The notes: a model not told the origin generated them from the letters alone. Counted from the stretch's first letter, positions 28,869 to 41,188 are shown. The stretch is DNA of 64,000 nucleotides from Macrobrachium rosenbergii (GCF_040412425.1 NC_089792.1:19192090-19256089); one strand, 5' to 3'. A program made the numbers and translations.

Positions 28869-30443
28869 TCCCATTGTTTTTTTTTTCTTTACTGGTTTTC
28901 GTCGGCCTTGGGCTAGATAATCGTGTTAGCTTGTCCTGCTTAACGGCTCCATCCATTAGAAACTTTCTTTGATAATTAAATTAACTTCTTTCCCTCTCAT
29001 AACGAAATTGGGAAAGTTAATGGTGTTGAATGATTCCTTCCCTTCATTTTTTTTGTCACGGGGAATGTTTCGTGTCCTTTACTAATGATTTATTATTTTC
29101 GATAGCATTCTTTCATATTTGCTCAGTTGAGGTACGATTTTTCTGGCTTGGATTTTTGTGTATTGTGAGCAATGACAACTGAAGGTTTCTTAAGGTTTGT
29201 TTGTTTAGCTGAATGGAAAAACTTTTGCTTTCTTGTGGAAGTGTTAAATCTCGTGTACACTTATTTTACACTTGTACAGTATTACTTATTGCTCAAAAAT
29301 CATCCTTCTCAAACCCACTCTCTCTCCTCATCTCTGTGCACTGTCCTCACCAACACTTTTTCAGGTGTATTCTCTCCTGGAAAATGTTTATTTTGGCTGG
29401 TTCATTTACTCATTTGTTAGTCATTTCCTCGTTTTCTTTTCAAAGTTTCTTTTCGCTTCCGTTTAAGGGATTTATTTTGAGTTTTCGTTAATGCTGAATT
29501 GCTTATTGTATGAAACAATTAAATGATCATCTTTTTCTGAATGGCTTCGTTTCATTTCGTCTGAATTTATTATATATTTTAAGTAATTTTTTCCAAAATT
29601 ATATATATTCGGTTTCTTAAAGGATCTGATTTAGTAAGACATGATTCTGTCCGTTGCATATTCATGTCACTTATTTACCTAGTTTGGTACAATCTTCCCA
29701 CTAATACTTCAACGTTTCATTGCTCCTATAACCTTATAACTCACCGGAGTAACAAATTTATGATTTGGCGTTTTCGCTATATTTCATATTTCCGCTCGTT
29801 GATCAAGTTTGGCGTCGTTGATCTTCTAAAAATTTCCGACAGGTTTATTATGCAAATCTATCATATATCATAATCGTGTTTTGCTGGAGAACACCGGAAG
29901 GAATATTATTCGGTAGTTCTTCCCATAATATTGGAAGAAAAAGAATGAGCTTGCCGAGGCTTGCGCATCGTCAACCCCCTGGAGATGACAGCCGAGTTGA
30001 GCAATCAGTTCATGATGATGGGATATGAAATCCACGACTGAATCCTCATGCCATTATGGTAATGCATTTTAAGTGGGTGAGGGAAGGAGGGAGAGGGACG
30101 CACCATCAATCGTTGCTTAATTTTCAAGGCAGCGAAAGGGATTATCACGAGCAAACACAGCTTGCCAAGATATTTGCATACAATTACTGCCCTGAATGAC
30201 TACAAATACAATGATACTCTCGCACTCTTTAATATAAATACGTTGGCTTGTGGCCGAATGATAGCTTTGGTTATATAAGGTAATTATTATTTGGGGTTTA
30301 TTTTTTGTGTAAAAAGGCTTTATTATTTGTATGTATTTCGCAGTATCTTTAAAGATTAATGTTCTCATTTAGATTATTTCCAGTTCGATTCACGTCTAAA
30401 AGCGATTAATTCATTACCGCTAGTGATATGACCATTAAAAAAA
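28869..30443. other. no feature seen
   Basis: AT-rich sequence. Several overlapping plus frames at 29172-29491 and a minus frame at 30117-30368 lack recognised domains. Confidence 0.55.
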
Positions 30444-30888
30444 GGTATTGATTCTTCTATATTTTCAAAGAGGTTTTTAAACATAAGTACAAAATGCGCC
30501 GAAGTTTCTTCGGCGTAATCGAGTTTTCTGTACAGTGTATAACGCTGTATGAAACTCAGCGGCGGCCCATGAAACTTTCAGCCACGGTCCGGTGGTGGCA
30601 TATGTTGTTGGCACCTATAGCAGTGCCAGACGCACGATCATGGCTATCTTTAACCTTAAAATAAAAACTAATAGGGCTAGAGGGGTGCAATTTGGTATGT
30701 TTGATGATTGGATGGTGGATGATCAACCTACCAATTTGCAGCCCTCTGGCCTCAGTAGTTTCTAAGATCTGAGGGCGGACAGAAAAAGTGCGGACGGACA
30801 GACAGGTAGCTATCCTAATAGTTTTCTTTTACAGAAAACTGAAACGGTATCGATTCATTTCTATTTTCAAAGAGGTTTTAAACAAAAA
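30444..30888 (+). mobile_element. MITE-like repeat flanked by 43-bp direct repeats
   Basis: The core (about 30491-30842) begins with the foldback GCGCCGAAGTTTCTTCGGCG. It contains a hairpin (GGGTGCAATTTGGTA near 30697 against TACCAATTTGCAGCCC near 30750) and ends in GGCGGACAGAAAAAGTGCGG and TTTTCTTTTACAGAAAACT. The core resembles a repeat I associate with decapod genomes. The flanks 30444-30486 and 30846-30886 are imperfect direct repeats (TATTTTCAAAGAGGTTTT in common), much longer than a normal target duplication. No coding capacity is visible, so it would be non-autonomous. Confidence 0.7.
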
Positions 30889-31181
30889 TGGGGTTACATC
30901 TATCGTCACCTTCCTTCCGTTCAAAGCCCATATCTACAGCCTGTTCTTTCTGTAATCTACACATTCTCGCATATCCTATCTCGTCATCTTCAAGATCTGG
31001 AAAGCCAAGAGTGACTTGGATAGGCAATTGAGAACCCACTTGTACACCTTACCAGTCGATTTCTCGTTCAGTCCATGTAACTTACCCTCCAAAAACTGTT
31101 GCTCGCCCTTAAGAACTTATCTCTTTGTCATCAGGAAGCTAACAAGACTCCACGCAAGTGACATATTATTGTGAATAACCC
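30889..31181. other. no feature seen
   Basis: Unrecognised sequence between two repeats. Confidence 0.5.
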
Positions 31182-31480
31182 TTGTAGGGGTGTAGTGCCC
31201 TCAGTGGAGCTCACGTGGTGCACTGTAGACTTTACAAAAGGGTGTTTGCAGCGTTCCTTCTATCCCTAGCTGCACCCACTTTTAAACCTTTTACTTTACC
31301 TCCATTCCCGCTTCCTTTCTTCGGTATTGTTGTCCAACCTCTCAGTTATTTCTCATGCAATGTTGGGTTTTTTCCAGTTCCACGTTTAGAGCTTTGTACC
31401 TCATTTCGTTTATTATCTGGATCTCTTCCTCTTGCTGTCCAACCTCTTTTCAGTATCTTAAGCGCTGAATGGCCGAAAGT
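31182..31480 (+). repeat. family 2 dispersed repeat, subfamily B
   Basis: Head GAGCTCACGTGGTGCACTGT, then TTTGCAGCGTTCCTTCTATC, CCTCCATTCCCGCTTCC, TCCAACCTCTCAG and CTTGCTGTCCAACC. It ends AGCGCTGAATGGCCGAAAGT. Collinear with copies at 18.9 and 60.2 kb. The 152-codon frame at 31215-31673 runs through it and is a by-product. Confidence 0.82.
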
Positions 31481-32817
31481 TCATACTAAGAATAACTTTA
31501 AAAAAACAAATCAAAGTTGTGATCCCTGTGAGTGGACTGATTATTTTCTCTTGCAGTGGAAGAGCATAGTTCCACCTCCGTCAATAAAAAATTCAGTTTG
31601 TAATGTTGAATTTAAATTAACCACTAGACGAACTCTCGATCCGAACCATGACAAAAGAAAAATAGTGATTTAGTCGTTGTACACTTATGAAAATTGTAAA
31701 GGGATATGTTACAGAATGAGAGGCACTTATGACTGCCAGGTTGCAGATTGTAGTTTTTTTTTTTCAGAAATATAGATTCCTACGGCAGTATGAGAAGGCA
31801 GCACTGTCAAAACTTCATATGGGGATTGGAAGATCGCCTTGCTCAGTTCCTTCCTCGGTAAATTTCATGGGGTCGCCGCTCAGTTCCTTCTCGGTAAATT
31901 TCTGTCCTGAGGTTCAGTATTGCTCAGTCTGCATGTAGTACTTTAATTTTTCTATATTTTGTATAACGTTGCGAAGGAATATCTTATTTAATTTTAGAGA
32001 TAATCTTACGTGGAAAGGGAAGATAAATCAAAGAGAAAGGAAGGCACAGAGAGCTTTGAAGGAATTCCCCATAATTCGGTATGCGTTCAGAAAGGAATTT
32101 TAAGTCAGCGCTTATTTTGAATTGAAATGTATAAGTTAGATGTACACTCAGGAATGCAGGAGAGTTGTTGGGAAGAGCTGTCTTGACATGTCAGTTAGAA
32201 GCACTGAGAGTGATGAAATGTGAAGTTGCAAAACGAGAAATAAGGTAAAACAACATATAGATGTTTTCGTAGGGGAAGGATGTAGATATAGAAAAACCAA
32301 ACTGTTTATACAATGAAACCATCGAATGTTTCACGAAACTCCTGCATAAATGAACATAGAAAAAAAGTCTTTGTATACAGTACACGAAGAGGGAGATCAG
32401 GACCGGTATATGTAAACGGCCTTAGGTCAGTTTAGGACGGCAGTTTATCCTTTTACTTCACGTTAAGAAATGCAAGTAATATAACTCACCGAGTTAATTT
32501 AAATATTTTGCCCCTTGCAAATTATTCATTCGACCTTCTAGCTCTTTCAAACCTCTCTCGGCTTTATTTTTTTTTTCTAGATAAACCTCCCTTTCAGATG
32601 GTTCACCAGTAACGGCTAACCTAGGAGGCATAAAATCTCTCTTCCTTGTTCATTCTGTCATTAGAAAACTTAGCAGGGTAAGGAAACAGCTTTCTAAATA
32701 CATACATGGAAATCACTTTATAGCTGATGCAATTTAAAGTGGGTGGTATTATTGAAATATCTCTTTCAGTACACTCACACACATACACACATGTATATAC
32801 ATACATGCATACATCCA
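31481..32817. other. no gene; one ~40-bp duplication
   Basis: A near-tandem duplication with CTCAGTTCCTTC and TCGGTAAATTTC occurs at about 31840-31869 and 31879-31906. No gene or known family was seen. Confidence 0.55.
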
Positions 32818-33034
32818 CAAGCATCACGCTACAAATGTCCTTTGATATACAATTCGCTCTACCTCGGAAATAATATATTTTCATATATGTTAACCGAAGG
32901 GGAATTTTTCAGTTGATAAATTTGTAGCATATCATCAACTAAAAAAATCCCCCTTTGGTTAACATATATGAAAATATATTATTTCCAAGGTAGAGCGAAT
33001 TGGATATTAAAGGACATTTGTAGCTTAATGCTTG
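32818..33034. mobile_element. foldback (palindromic) element with ~100-bp arms
   Basis: The left arm (32818-32917) and right arm (32934-33034) are reverse complements over about 100 bp with few mismatches, separated by 16 nt. Examples are ACAAATGTCCTTTGATATAC against its partner near 33002-33020, and AATAATATATTTTCATATAT, matched perfectly. Pieces of the same family (CATTTGTAGC, CCGAAGGGGAAT) recur at 36.04-36.10 and 48.44 kb. A MITE or snapback element is the likely identity; there is no coding capacity. Confidence 0.8.
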
Positions 33035-33063
33035 CATATGATTCACGGTGATGTGATAAAATT

Positions 33064-33093
33064 CATACATACATACATACATACATACATACA

Positions 33094-33129
<36 letters not shown>

Positions 33130-33130
33130 T
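33064..33130. repeat. (CATA)n microsatellite
   Basis: About 15 CATA units followed by a short TA run. Confidence 0.96.
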
Positions 33131-33718
33131 GTGTTTGTATATATGTGAAGTGCGTTGTAGGTACCTTTTCTGCGTTTCTGGTATGTAACAGGGTTACATA
33201 AACGAATCAAATTTAAGGAAAAGGAAACGAGAACATGCAAATGCTTTTAGAAGGGGAGACGAGAACAATGCAACTTTTAAACATTTATGACAGGAAAAGC
33301 TCCGTATGAAATAGAAAAAAAATTACGGGGTTTGTAATACACGGAAATACATAGTTGAATAGACGTAATAGAATCTGCATAGTTTTTATACGCATCAAAG
33401 TTATGTTGAATTTGTTTGTTTCCGAAAACCCAAAATGGTCGTAAACCAAATATAAATAGGTAGTTAAAGAATATGAATAAACCCTTTGAAGATTTTTAGC
33501 TCTTTAGACTATATTGCGCTACTATTGTTTCTCTTTGTACTGTCTTTTTATTCATACTATCTTTTTATTCATATGCGTTCGCTCTCTCTTAGATCTCTGG
33601 AATTCTTAAGCATTACAACCTGAAAAAGGTTAGCAGATGCTGTGTTTGGAAGGGCAAATACTCTTGGCATTCGCGAAAAATCAACACGTTTTGACAGTTT
33701 TTGCATTTCTGCCATGAA
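33131..33718. other. no feature seen
   Basis: AT-rich, unrecognised sequence. Confidence 0.6.
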
Positions 33719-33765
33719 ATATATATATATATATATACTATAGATATATATATATATATATATAT

Positions 33766-33812
<47 letters not shown>

Positions 33813-33836
33813 TAAATATATATGTATATATATAAA
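33719..33836. repeat. TA-rich microsatellite
   Basis: Interrupted TA array, with TAGATA and TAAATA variants, at the 3' end of the minus-strand SINE head. Confidence 0.95.
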
Positions 33837-33870
33837 TAATCAACAACACAGTCACGTGTGGAACAGAAGT

Positions 33871-33950
33871 AAATTTCTGACTCACATCAGGATCAGAACC
33901 CAGGTCTTTCAAATGAAAGGCACGGGCACTACCCACTAGGCCACACAAGT
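33871..33950 (-). repeat. tRNA-like SINE head, minus strand copy
   Basis: On the minus strand: A-box-like TGGCCTAGTGGGTAG, then CCTTTCATTTGAAAGACC and a one-base-expanded B-box GGGTTCTGATCC. It is the reverse partner of the adjoining plus copy. Confidence 0.75.
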
Positions 33951-34026
33951 CTAGTGGTCTGGTTGGCAGCGCCCTTGCCTTTCAATTGAAAGACCTGGGT
34001 TCGATCCTGATGTGAGTTAGAAATTT
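33951..34026 (+). repeat. tRNA-like SINE head, plus strand copy
   Basis: A-box-like CTAGTGGTCTGGTTGGCAG and a perfect B-box GGGTTCGATCC spaced as in a tRNA. The anticodon arm is replaced by the self-complementary CTTTCAATTGAAAG. It adjoins the minus copy with no spacer and runs into a (CA)n(TA)n tail. Confidence 0.75.
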
Positions 34027-34155
<129 letters not shown>

Positions 34156-34169
34156 TTTTTATTTATTTA

Positions 34170-35690
34170 ATAAAAAGCCATTTACAATGGGGAGCTTCAG
34201 AGAAGAGCAGCGCAACGGTCACAGCTACATTCAAAATTTAACTTGATACGTTGATGGTTCCCTTGAGCACGCGACGTCTGTACCATTGGCCACTTCAGAT
34301 ACTTATACCGGAGGCTTACCAGCACTTCACTAAATTAATCTCATTGGTCTTTATTTTGCATACATTCTCTTGCTTCCTAAACATTAAAGCCTTCCCGTTC
34401 AAACTTCCATTTTTATATAGCCAGTAGTGTCTTGGCCACCCTTCTCCATCTGCCCAACACTTAAGAAATTATACATTTTTTGTTTTACTATTCTTTAGGG
34501 TTGCATTCACTTCATGTGGCCAATTATTCACCTTAGAACACTAATTCATCTTTTCACCAAGGCTAACATTTCTACCAATTTTTCTATGTATACTATACAA
34601 ACCAGTTATCCTGACAGCTTCAACGATTATTCTTTTATTTGTGTTCACACTATGCACCAATAAAGGAGAGATGGCTCAACAGTCCTTTTATACATTGTAA
34701 CTTTGGCTTTCAGAGAAATTCCACTTCCTTCCAATATCTGTCTTCTCACATACTACCATAATCCTTTACATTTGCTCCCAAATAGCTTTACGTGTAAATC
34801 AGTTATATACTTCTATCCTTTGTGGTAACATTCATTCCTGAATATTCGTGGTTTCCTTTTACACTCAGCCTTACTTTTGTACACATTCAGTTTCAGTTTT
34901 CTCATACAAACACTTGAATACTTACTATAGATTTTCATATTTCATCACCATCCCCATTTAACATTGTTTCACATACAAATCTGCAAATCCATGCTTCATT
35001 CACGACTGGTTTTCTTATCTCCGAGCTTTGATGTACAGCAGTCATTTCTTTCACTTCTGCATCACATAAATCTTTAAGGGTGTTAAATATATATGGAGAC
35101 AACACTACCTCATCTCAGACCCACCATACTACCAAACCAGTCATCTCCCATGTACATATTGGGACGCATGGGTCACTTTGATCACTCTCAAAAGACCCTT
35201 CATCACCATGCATTTTAAACATCCTCCACACTGCACCAGTGTGCAGTCTGTTAGCCTGTAAGCATTTTCCAAGGTCATATTTACCACAAGCACTTTTTTC
35301 CATTTTGCTCTCTGCTCACATCAGTAAACACTTGATTTACAAGTCCTCGGTCTTGTCCAATCCCACACTGGTCTTCTTATTTTTTTTTCATCAGTTTTGC
35401 TTTCTCGATCAAAATCCTACCATATTCTTTCCCTTACATATCGAGTAACGTTATACTCCTATAGTTTTTACATTCAGCTATGTAACCTTTTTTTACGTAG
35501 CTGCTTTTTTGCCCTCCTTACGTCCCCAACAGCCATCCTCACGAGAATTTACGAATTCTTTTTAACTCTGTCTTATCTTGCATTATTCAGCTATGCATTT
35601 TAATAGCCTCCCAATCCAACAATCTTCGAAATGCTCAGTTTTACAATGTGCTATCGATAGCTGCTTGACCTTGTAAAGATCTTCATAGCC
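34170..35690 (-). mobile_element. decayed LINE (second lineage) with 3' tail, minus strand
   Basis: Read on the minus strand from about 35690, frameshifted pieces of a non-LTR reverse transcriptase appear in order. They are CKNYRSITLLDM and YGRILIEKAK (about 35400-35472), GLVNQVF, then YDLGKC and AVWRMFKMHGDEG (about 35220-35275). This last segment corresponds to the YDLEKAYDR-type motif A region. VVLSPYIFN follows near 35090. Many stops and shifts separate them. The minus-strand end at 34180-34330 is the same tail seen at 14.6 and 46.3 kb. The lineage differs from the 10.3-kb element. It is inactive. Confidence 0.8.
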
Positions 35691-35828
35691 CACTCTCAAA
35701 GCTCAGGTTTGAAGGAAGAGATACCTAGATACGTAGTTAGTTATTCCCATCTCATATTCAAGATTCTCTGGGACGAAAACATATTCATAAATAAAAAGAA
35801 AGGGATGTTGATTAAGCATTTGCACTGC

Positions 35829-35931
<103 letters not shown>

Positions 35932-36029
35932 TCATATTTTTATACATATATACATATATATATATATGAAGGGGATAATATAAATGAATAATCGTGTAAA
36001 ATAAGCGACTCCAGTTGAAAACCATTGAA

Positions 36030-36101
36030 TATAAATTCCCTTCGGCGACAATTCTCCAACGGAATATACCGAGGTAGCGTGGATTTCGAACATTTGTAGC
36101 A

Positions 36102-36103
<2 letters not shown>
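36030..36103. repeat. fragment of the foldback family
   Basis: Contains AATTCCCTTCGGCGA, GAGGTAGCGTGGATTTCG and AACATTTGTAGCATTA, in the same order as one arm of the palindrome at 32.9 kb but more diverged. It is followed directly by a TA array. Confidence 0.5.

Positions 36104-36143
<40 letters not shown>
36104..36143. repeat. (TA)n microsatellite
   Basis: Forty-base TA array. Confidence 0.96.
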
Positions 36144-36146
<3 letters not shown>

Positions 36147-36432
36147 TAATAAATAGTAAAAGAAGGTGAAATGAATTAAAGAACATCCCCACCCCCTTGT
36201 CTTGACAACTCATTTTAGATCAATATGTTTACTGCAGCCATGCTTGACTACTTAGGTTCTTATTTCTTGAAGTGCATTTCTGTTGATAGCTTAAAAAAAG
36301 CGTTATGTACCCTTTCTCCGTTTCTTAATTTTATGCTGCTGTACTACTTAGTAACAATTCTGGGTACAAGGATGTAACCAGATGACACGTGACTTCATAA
36401 ATTTTCTCGATGATCAGGCATAAGGACTTATA

Positions 36433-36483
<51 letters not shown>

Positions 36484-37143
36484 TGTTTGTGCATAATAAT
36501 ATGAGACTAAATGTAAAGCTAATTTATTTGTCAGGGAAGCGTCCACAGAACAAATTACTTAGGCATGAAAAATAAGACTGTCAAGAAGAGAAGGCATTTA
36601 CTTTGACCTCTTTCGGCCACCTACTGTATATCCACCGGTTGTGATTGTTAGCTCTTTCCTAGACTTGTCTTCAAGGGGGTGATATCCACAACCAATCCAG
36701 CTAATGTTCTATAGCTTTCTTTTGTGCTTTTATCTTGTAATTTTGTCTTTGAGCACTTTTAGTTAGAGTTTCAGTGATGATGACGTGATCTCCTTCATGC
36801 TCTTATAATACATTCTCAGTCTTTCTAAAAACAGAAAACATATTGACACTTAGGCTACAACATTTCAAAAAGGAGAAGTATCATGTGAGGCTGCTACTCC
36901 ATTGTATGCCTTGCCTTGTGTCGTAATTTACTCATTTTTAGTATTTTAATTGAACTCTATTTTATTTTATTTAACAGTGCAAAACCTCCCTTTTCCCATT
37001 TCAACCATTCATGTTCATAAAGAAATTATACTAGAGCATCTCATTTTCCCCCCCGCCTTTGTGTACCCTAGGTAAACTTTCACTTGAAACTTATTTACAT
37101 TCTTGTAGAATCTGAAAATATTCCATAAAAATCAATTAATATT
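36144..37143. other. no gene; (ATT)n at 36432-36482
   Basis: A pure (ATT)n array of about 17 units lies at 36432-36482. The remainder is unrecognised AT-rich DNA. Confidence 0.6.
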
Positions 37144-37457
37144 ACTTCGATGAAGAAAATGTAGCACATATGTGGAATGTAAACATGAAATTTACAAACG
37201 TGACCAAAAAGTATGTATGATTGTTGGTGAATTTAAATTTTATTTTCTGGATGCTGCTTCCACATTGCTTTAGGAAAATTTTCTTCCGCTTCGCGCTGCC
37301 TTTTACACCCGAGCAGCTTCCAGATAGTTTTTATTTTTAATTTTGAAATTCAGCATCAGTCATCCATTTGATTGGTTAATGCCTTTTGACCTTTTGGTCA
37401 TGTTTGTAAATTTCATTTGTACATTCCACATCTGTGATATATTTTTGTCATCGAAGT
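37144..37457. mobile_element. 314-bp MITE with ~68-bp terminal inverted repeats
   Basis: The left terminus (37144-37211) starts ACTTCGATGA and contains ATGTGGAATGTAAACATG and AAATTTACAAACGTGACC. The right terminus (37390-37457) is its reverse complement with scattered mismatches and ends TCGAAGT. Inner parts also pair weakly (CTGGATGCTGCTTCC against GAGCAGCTTCCAG), so the whole element tends to fold back. No open frame or target-site duplication is evident. The transposase family is not identifiable. Confidence 0.75.
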
Positions 37458-37950
37458 CTGCCAGAAAACAGTGTGTATTCCTTAGGCATTCCAATTAGCC
37501 TACTTTAATAAGCACTTTTAATGGAACTTGGATTTTATTGATTGGAATATTTGTACTTATCCTAAATCGCGTCCTTCTTACTGTCCTTCTTGATGGATTA
37601 GAATAAAGAAAAGATACTCCTCTGTTCTTAGGAACCCTTTTCTGGCTGTCATCTTGGCTTATAATGACTTAGTCATGAAATCGTCGTTACTACCTCTTCT
37701 AAAAATACCACTTTGATAATGCTTTTAAGAGCTGGTTGATTATTGTTGTATTTATTATTCAGAAGATAAACCCTATTCACATGGAACAAGCCCACAGGGG
37801 CCATAAGACTTGAAATTTAAGCTTTCATTGAATATGGTGTTCATTAGGAAGAAGAGAAGTTAAAGAGAAGTACAGAAAGAGATCTCACTTATCAAAAAGA
37901 AACAATATATTAATAAATGACTAGATAGATAAAAATGTATTAAAATGCAA
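37458..37950. other. no feature seen
   Basis: Unrecognised AT-rich sequence. Confidence 0.6.
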
Positions 37951-37954
37951 GGAG

Positions 37955-38450
37955 AATAGCATTAGGGTAGTAATGCATTGCATCTTCGCTTGAACTTTTG
38001 AAAGTTCCAGTTGCACATCTTCAGGGAGACTGTTCCACAGTCCAACGATGTGAGGAATAAAAGACCTCTAGAACTGAGTTCTGCAGCGAGGCACCTTTAC
38101 TGCATATCGGTGCTGTTGTCCAGCAAATCTCCTTGCTCTTGGCAGGAAAAAGGACCAGGGATCAGTTATGAATTTGAAAGATCCATGTTAAAATGCAACT
38201 CACGAAAAATTGACACACGAGACCATCGATGGTCCAAGTCATAACTTGACTCTACAGTATACTACTGCAGATTTTTGGGCTGCTGGATGCCTGTTATGGC
38301 TCACCCTTTTTGAACACTGAGCAAAGTTTGTGAACTCGAGAGTCAGACTGTTTGATCAGCTCTCCATTTCCTCGTACTTGGTTGTCAAGGTAACTAGTAC
38401 TAGGCTCGAGATTTTGTTGGAGCACTTCAGGTAGAGTGATGGAATGGCCG
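37955..38450 (-). mobile_element. LINE reverse transcriptase C-terminal fragment, minus strand
   Basis: The minus strand reads SYDLDHRWSR, HFNMDLSNS, QQHRYAVKVPRCRTQF and FIPHIVGLWNSLPEDVQLEL (about 38008-38245), collinear with the end of the 10.3-kb LINE (QQHQYAVNVPLCRTS, LWNSLPKDV). Stops interrupt the frame. The part beyond 38250 (YLDNQVRGNGELIKQSDSRV in one frame) probably belongs to the same copy but was not aligned with confidence. It is inactive. Confidence 0.75.
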
Positions 38451-38726
38451 AGTTGAGCGGGTGTTTAAAGGGAAGAAGGTGAAATGAATCGATGAATCCC
38501 AGTTCTTGAATGAAAAGAGAAAAGAAATTATTTTGGAATTCAATAACTTGTCTTATCTGAATTTGTAACCACGTAAGTTGTAATGTCTTAAAACTTCTAT
38601 GCATTAATGCAGATAAACAACATTATGGGTAGTCATGGATTTTCATTTACATGCCTATGTATGTATAATCAGAATTTAACGCACTTAAAAGCTGAACAGA
38701 AAGGTTGCAACGTTTCTTTTTGCAAC
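38451..38726. other. no feature seen
   Basis: Short unrecognised stretch between the LINE fragment and a TA array. Confidence 0.5.
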
Positions 38727-38894
<168 letters not shown>

Positions 38895-41049
38895 TAACAG
38901 GCTGAAGAAAAACCCTGACGATAGTTGTCACAAATAATAGATTTCTGTCATTTCAGTTTACATTAAGATATTCGTAGTGATTTTAATGTTTATGAGTATG
39001 ATAATGAACCCGATAAAAAAATATTTGTATGAGAATATTGGTATCAACTATGATTTTCAATGTCCTTTCTCCTTAGTATTTTAACATAACTTGTTTTATG
39101 GGCTTTTTTTTCAGTTAAGTCGTGTGTTCGAATCTTAAAGATATTTGTTTTTGTGAAGTATTTTTCCCGTAAATATTATTGAATTTTGAAAATTTTACTT
39201 TAAATTGACACCGTAAACTCTCTTTCTGTGTTTATAAGTTTTGAAGACAGCTAAAGATCAGTAATTCTTAGTTTAATGATATTAATTTTTATCTTCCGCT
39301 GTACATTTGAGCTTTTTAATTTTTGCTGTCGCTTCTCTTTAGCTTTACTCTCCTCCTCCTTTCTTTTGATTTTTCACTACTTCCTCTTTGTCTTCAGACT
39401 GGGGCTAAGAAAGGTTATTCAAATACAAATTACCTTAATTTACAATGGGTTTTTTTTTAATGTTCTCTTTGAAACATTGTGTGATTTTCGATGCGTTGTG
39501 GTTACGGTGCAAGTAATTTTATCTGCATATCTTCCTTGGCTTATGTGTATGTCCGTATAACAACGCGAACTTTGTGAAAATGTTATTGAATTACGATATA
39601 ATAAAAAAATAATGGTGTTGAATGGCCAGAGAAGCCTTACAAGGTTTGGAAGGTTTTGGGGTTAGTCTGATATGAGCCAGGAAAATTTTAGTTTTACTTC
39701 TACGGAAGCGAGGATTTGGTAGGGGCTAAAATATTGGGGTTTGTCTTATGAAAGTGGATGGGTTGAGGTGAATTGTTATAGGCTTGCTGTCAGCAGTTAT
39801 GAAAGTGGAAGGTAGGGAGTAATCTGATAAGAGACAGAAGTTTAGGTTTAGGCTTTTGAAGAGTGTAGTATTGACAAGGGCGAGAAGTTTGCGTTTGGCC
39901 ACATGGAGGATGAGTAGGCTAGTTTGGTAGGGTCTTGGAAGAGCCGTAGGTTTAAATTTGTTCTCCTAAGAGTAGACTCGTTAGGGAGCGTCTTTCAAGT
40001 AGTGGGCGGACTTTGAGTGTCCTGATAACAGGTCCAGTGCCCCCAGCCTCGCGGCCCTCTCCCCCCCATCCATCCCTCTTGGAGTTATTGATTACTCTGA
40101 GATGCAGGTAATGTGCCAGTGCTCTTTGGCAAATTACATTTGTGGGAAGTCGTCGTCCCGTCAGATAAAGGGGAATCAATACGTCGATTGGGTAGATATT
40201 TTTTCGTTTAGCTTTGTCTGTTTTTTACATGTATTTTCTTCTTTGTGTTTAGAACTGTTGCGAACAGAACATTAATTATCTGTTGATTTTTTCTTTTTAC
40301 AACAATGTCCAGATTTTTAGCTGAAATGTAGGGTTTTTCATGATTTGAAAATATTGTTTACCTCCTCTGTTTTTTGTTACTTTTTTCATACTTCATCAGA
40401 TTTTTTCCTAAAAATGATTTATTCACTGCTCCGTACTTTTTGCTTGAAACTCTTGAGCGCCTCCGCTGATGCCGTTTGTGCTTTGTCGTCATTTGTATAA
40501 CTACTGTTTTATTTTAATGCTCAGTTTTAATCTTTTATCTATTATTACAAGCTTTATACTTTCTTTAAATATCACATAGAGAAACAGAATCTATTTGAGA
40601 GTGCAAATGCTCAGATTATTTCATTTTTCTGAGCAGAGTTATGGCTTTGGAACCGAGATTCAGTAACTTTAATGGATGAACATTAATGATAGTTAATGTT
40701 TTAAATATTTATGAAGAAAAAACTTGTATTTTCATGGAGATGTAAAGGTGCTCAGCTCACGGAATTTCATCTCATCTTTTCCCTTCAAGAAACATGTTAA
40801 ACATAATTTATTTCCCTTTTGCAGGTTGGTTCAGAAACCGGAAAGTTAATTTTAAAAATCTTCCTACGGTTTTGCATTGGTTGCAGACTTTATTAAAGTT
40901 GCAGCTAATTGAGATACTTTTCATGATTCCAGTTACCATTATAATCAAAATTATTTCCTTTAAGAAACTTTTAATTGCAGTTGTCCAGGGTAAGCCATTT
41001 TACTCTATTTCGTCACATTTAATTTACCACTTACTACCTCAGACATGAC

Positions 41050-41051
<2 letters not shown>
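38895..41051. other. no gene; G-rich strand-asymmetric patch
   Basis: About 39600-39960 is G-rich and C-poor on the plus strand with loosely repeated TTATGAAAGTGGA words. A GC-richer bit at 40020-40080 contains a C-run. Neither yields a protein or repeat match I know. Confidence 0.5.
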
Positions 41052-41131
<80 letters not shown>

Positions 41132-41188
41132 GTATGTATTTATGTATGTATGTATGTATGTATGTCTGTATATATATATGTATGTATG

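Noticed and set aside
31215..31673. 152-codon plus-strand frame as a candidate gene
   Set aside because: Its first half is the family 2 repeat; other copies of the repeat do not preserve the frame.
33951..34026. Functional tRNA gene with perfect B-box
   Set aside because: The anticodon arm is a self-complementary stem without a normal seven-base loop, and an inverted copy adjoins it, which fits a SINE.
40794..41048. Exon after the TTTTGCAG acceptor-like word at 40817
   Set aside because: The frame has no recognised domain, starts upstream of the acceptor-like word and ends in a TA array; no supporting donor or partner exon was seen.
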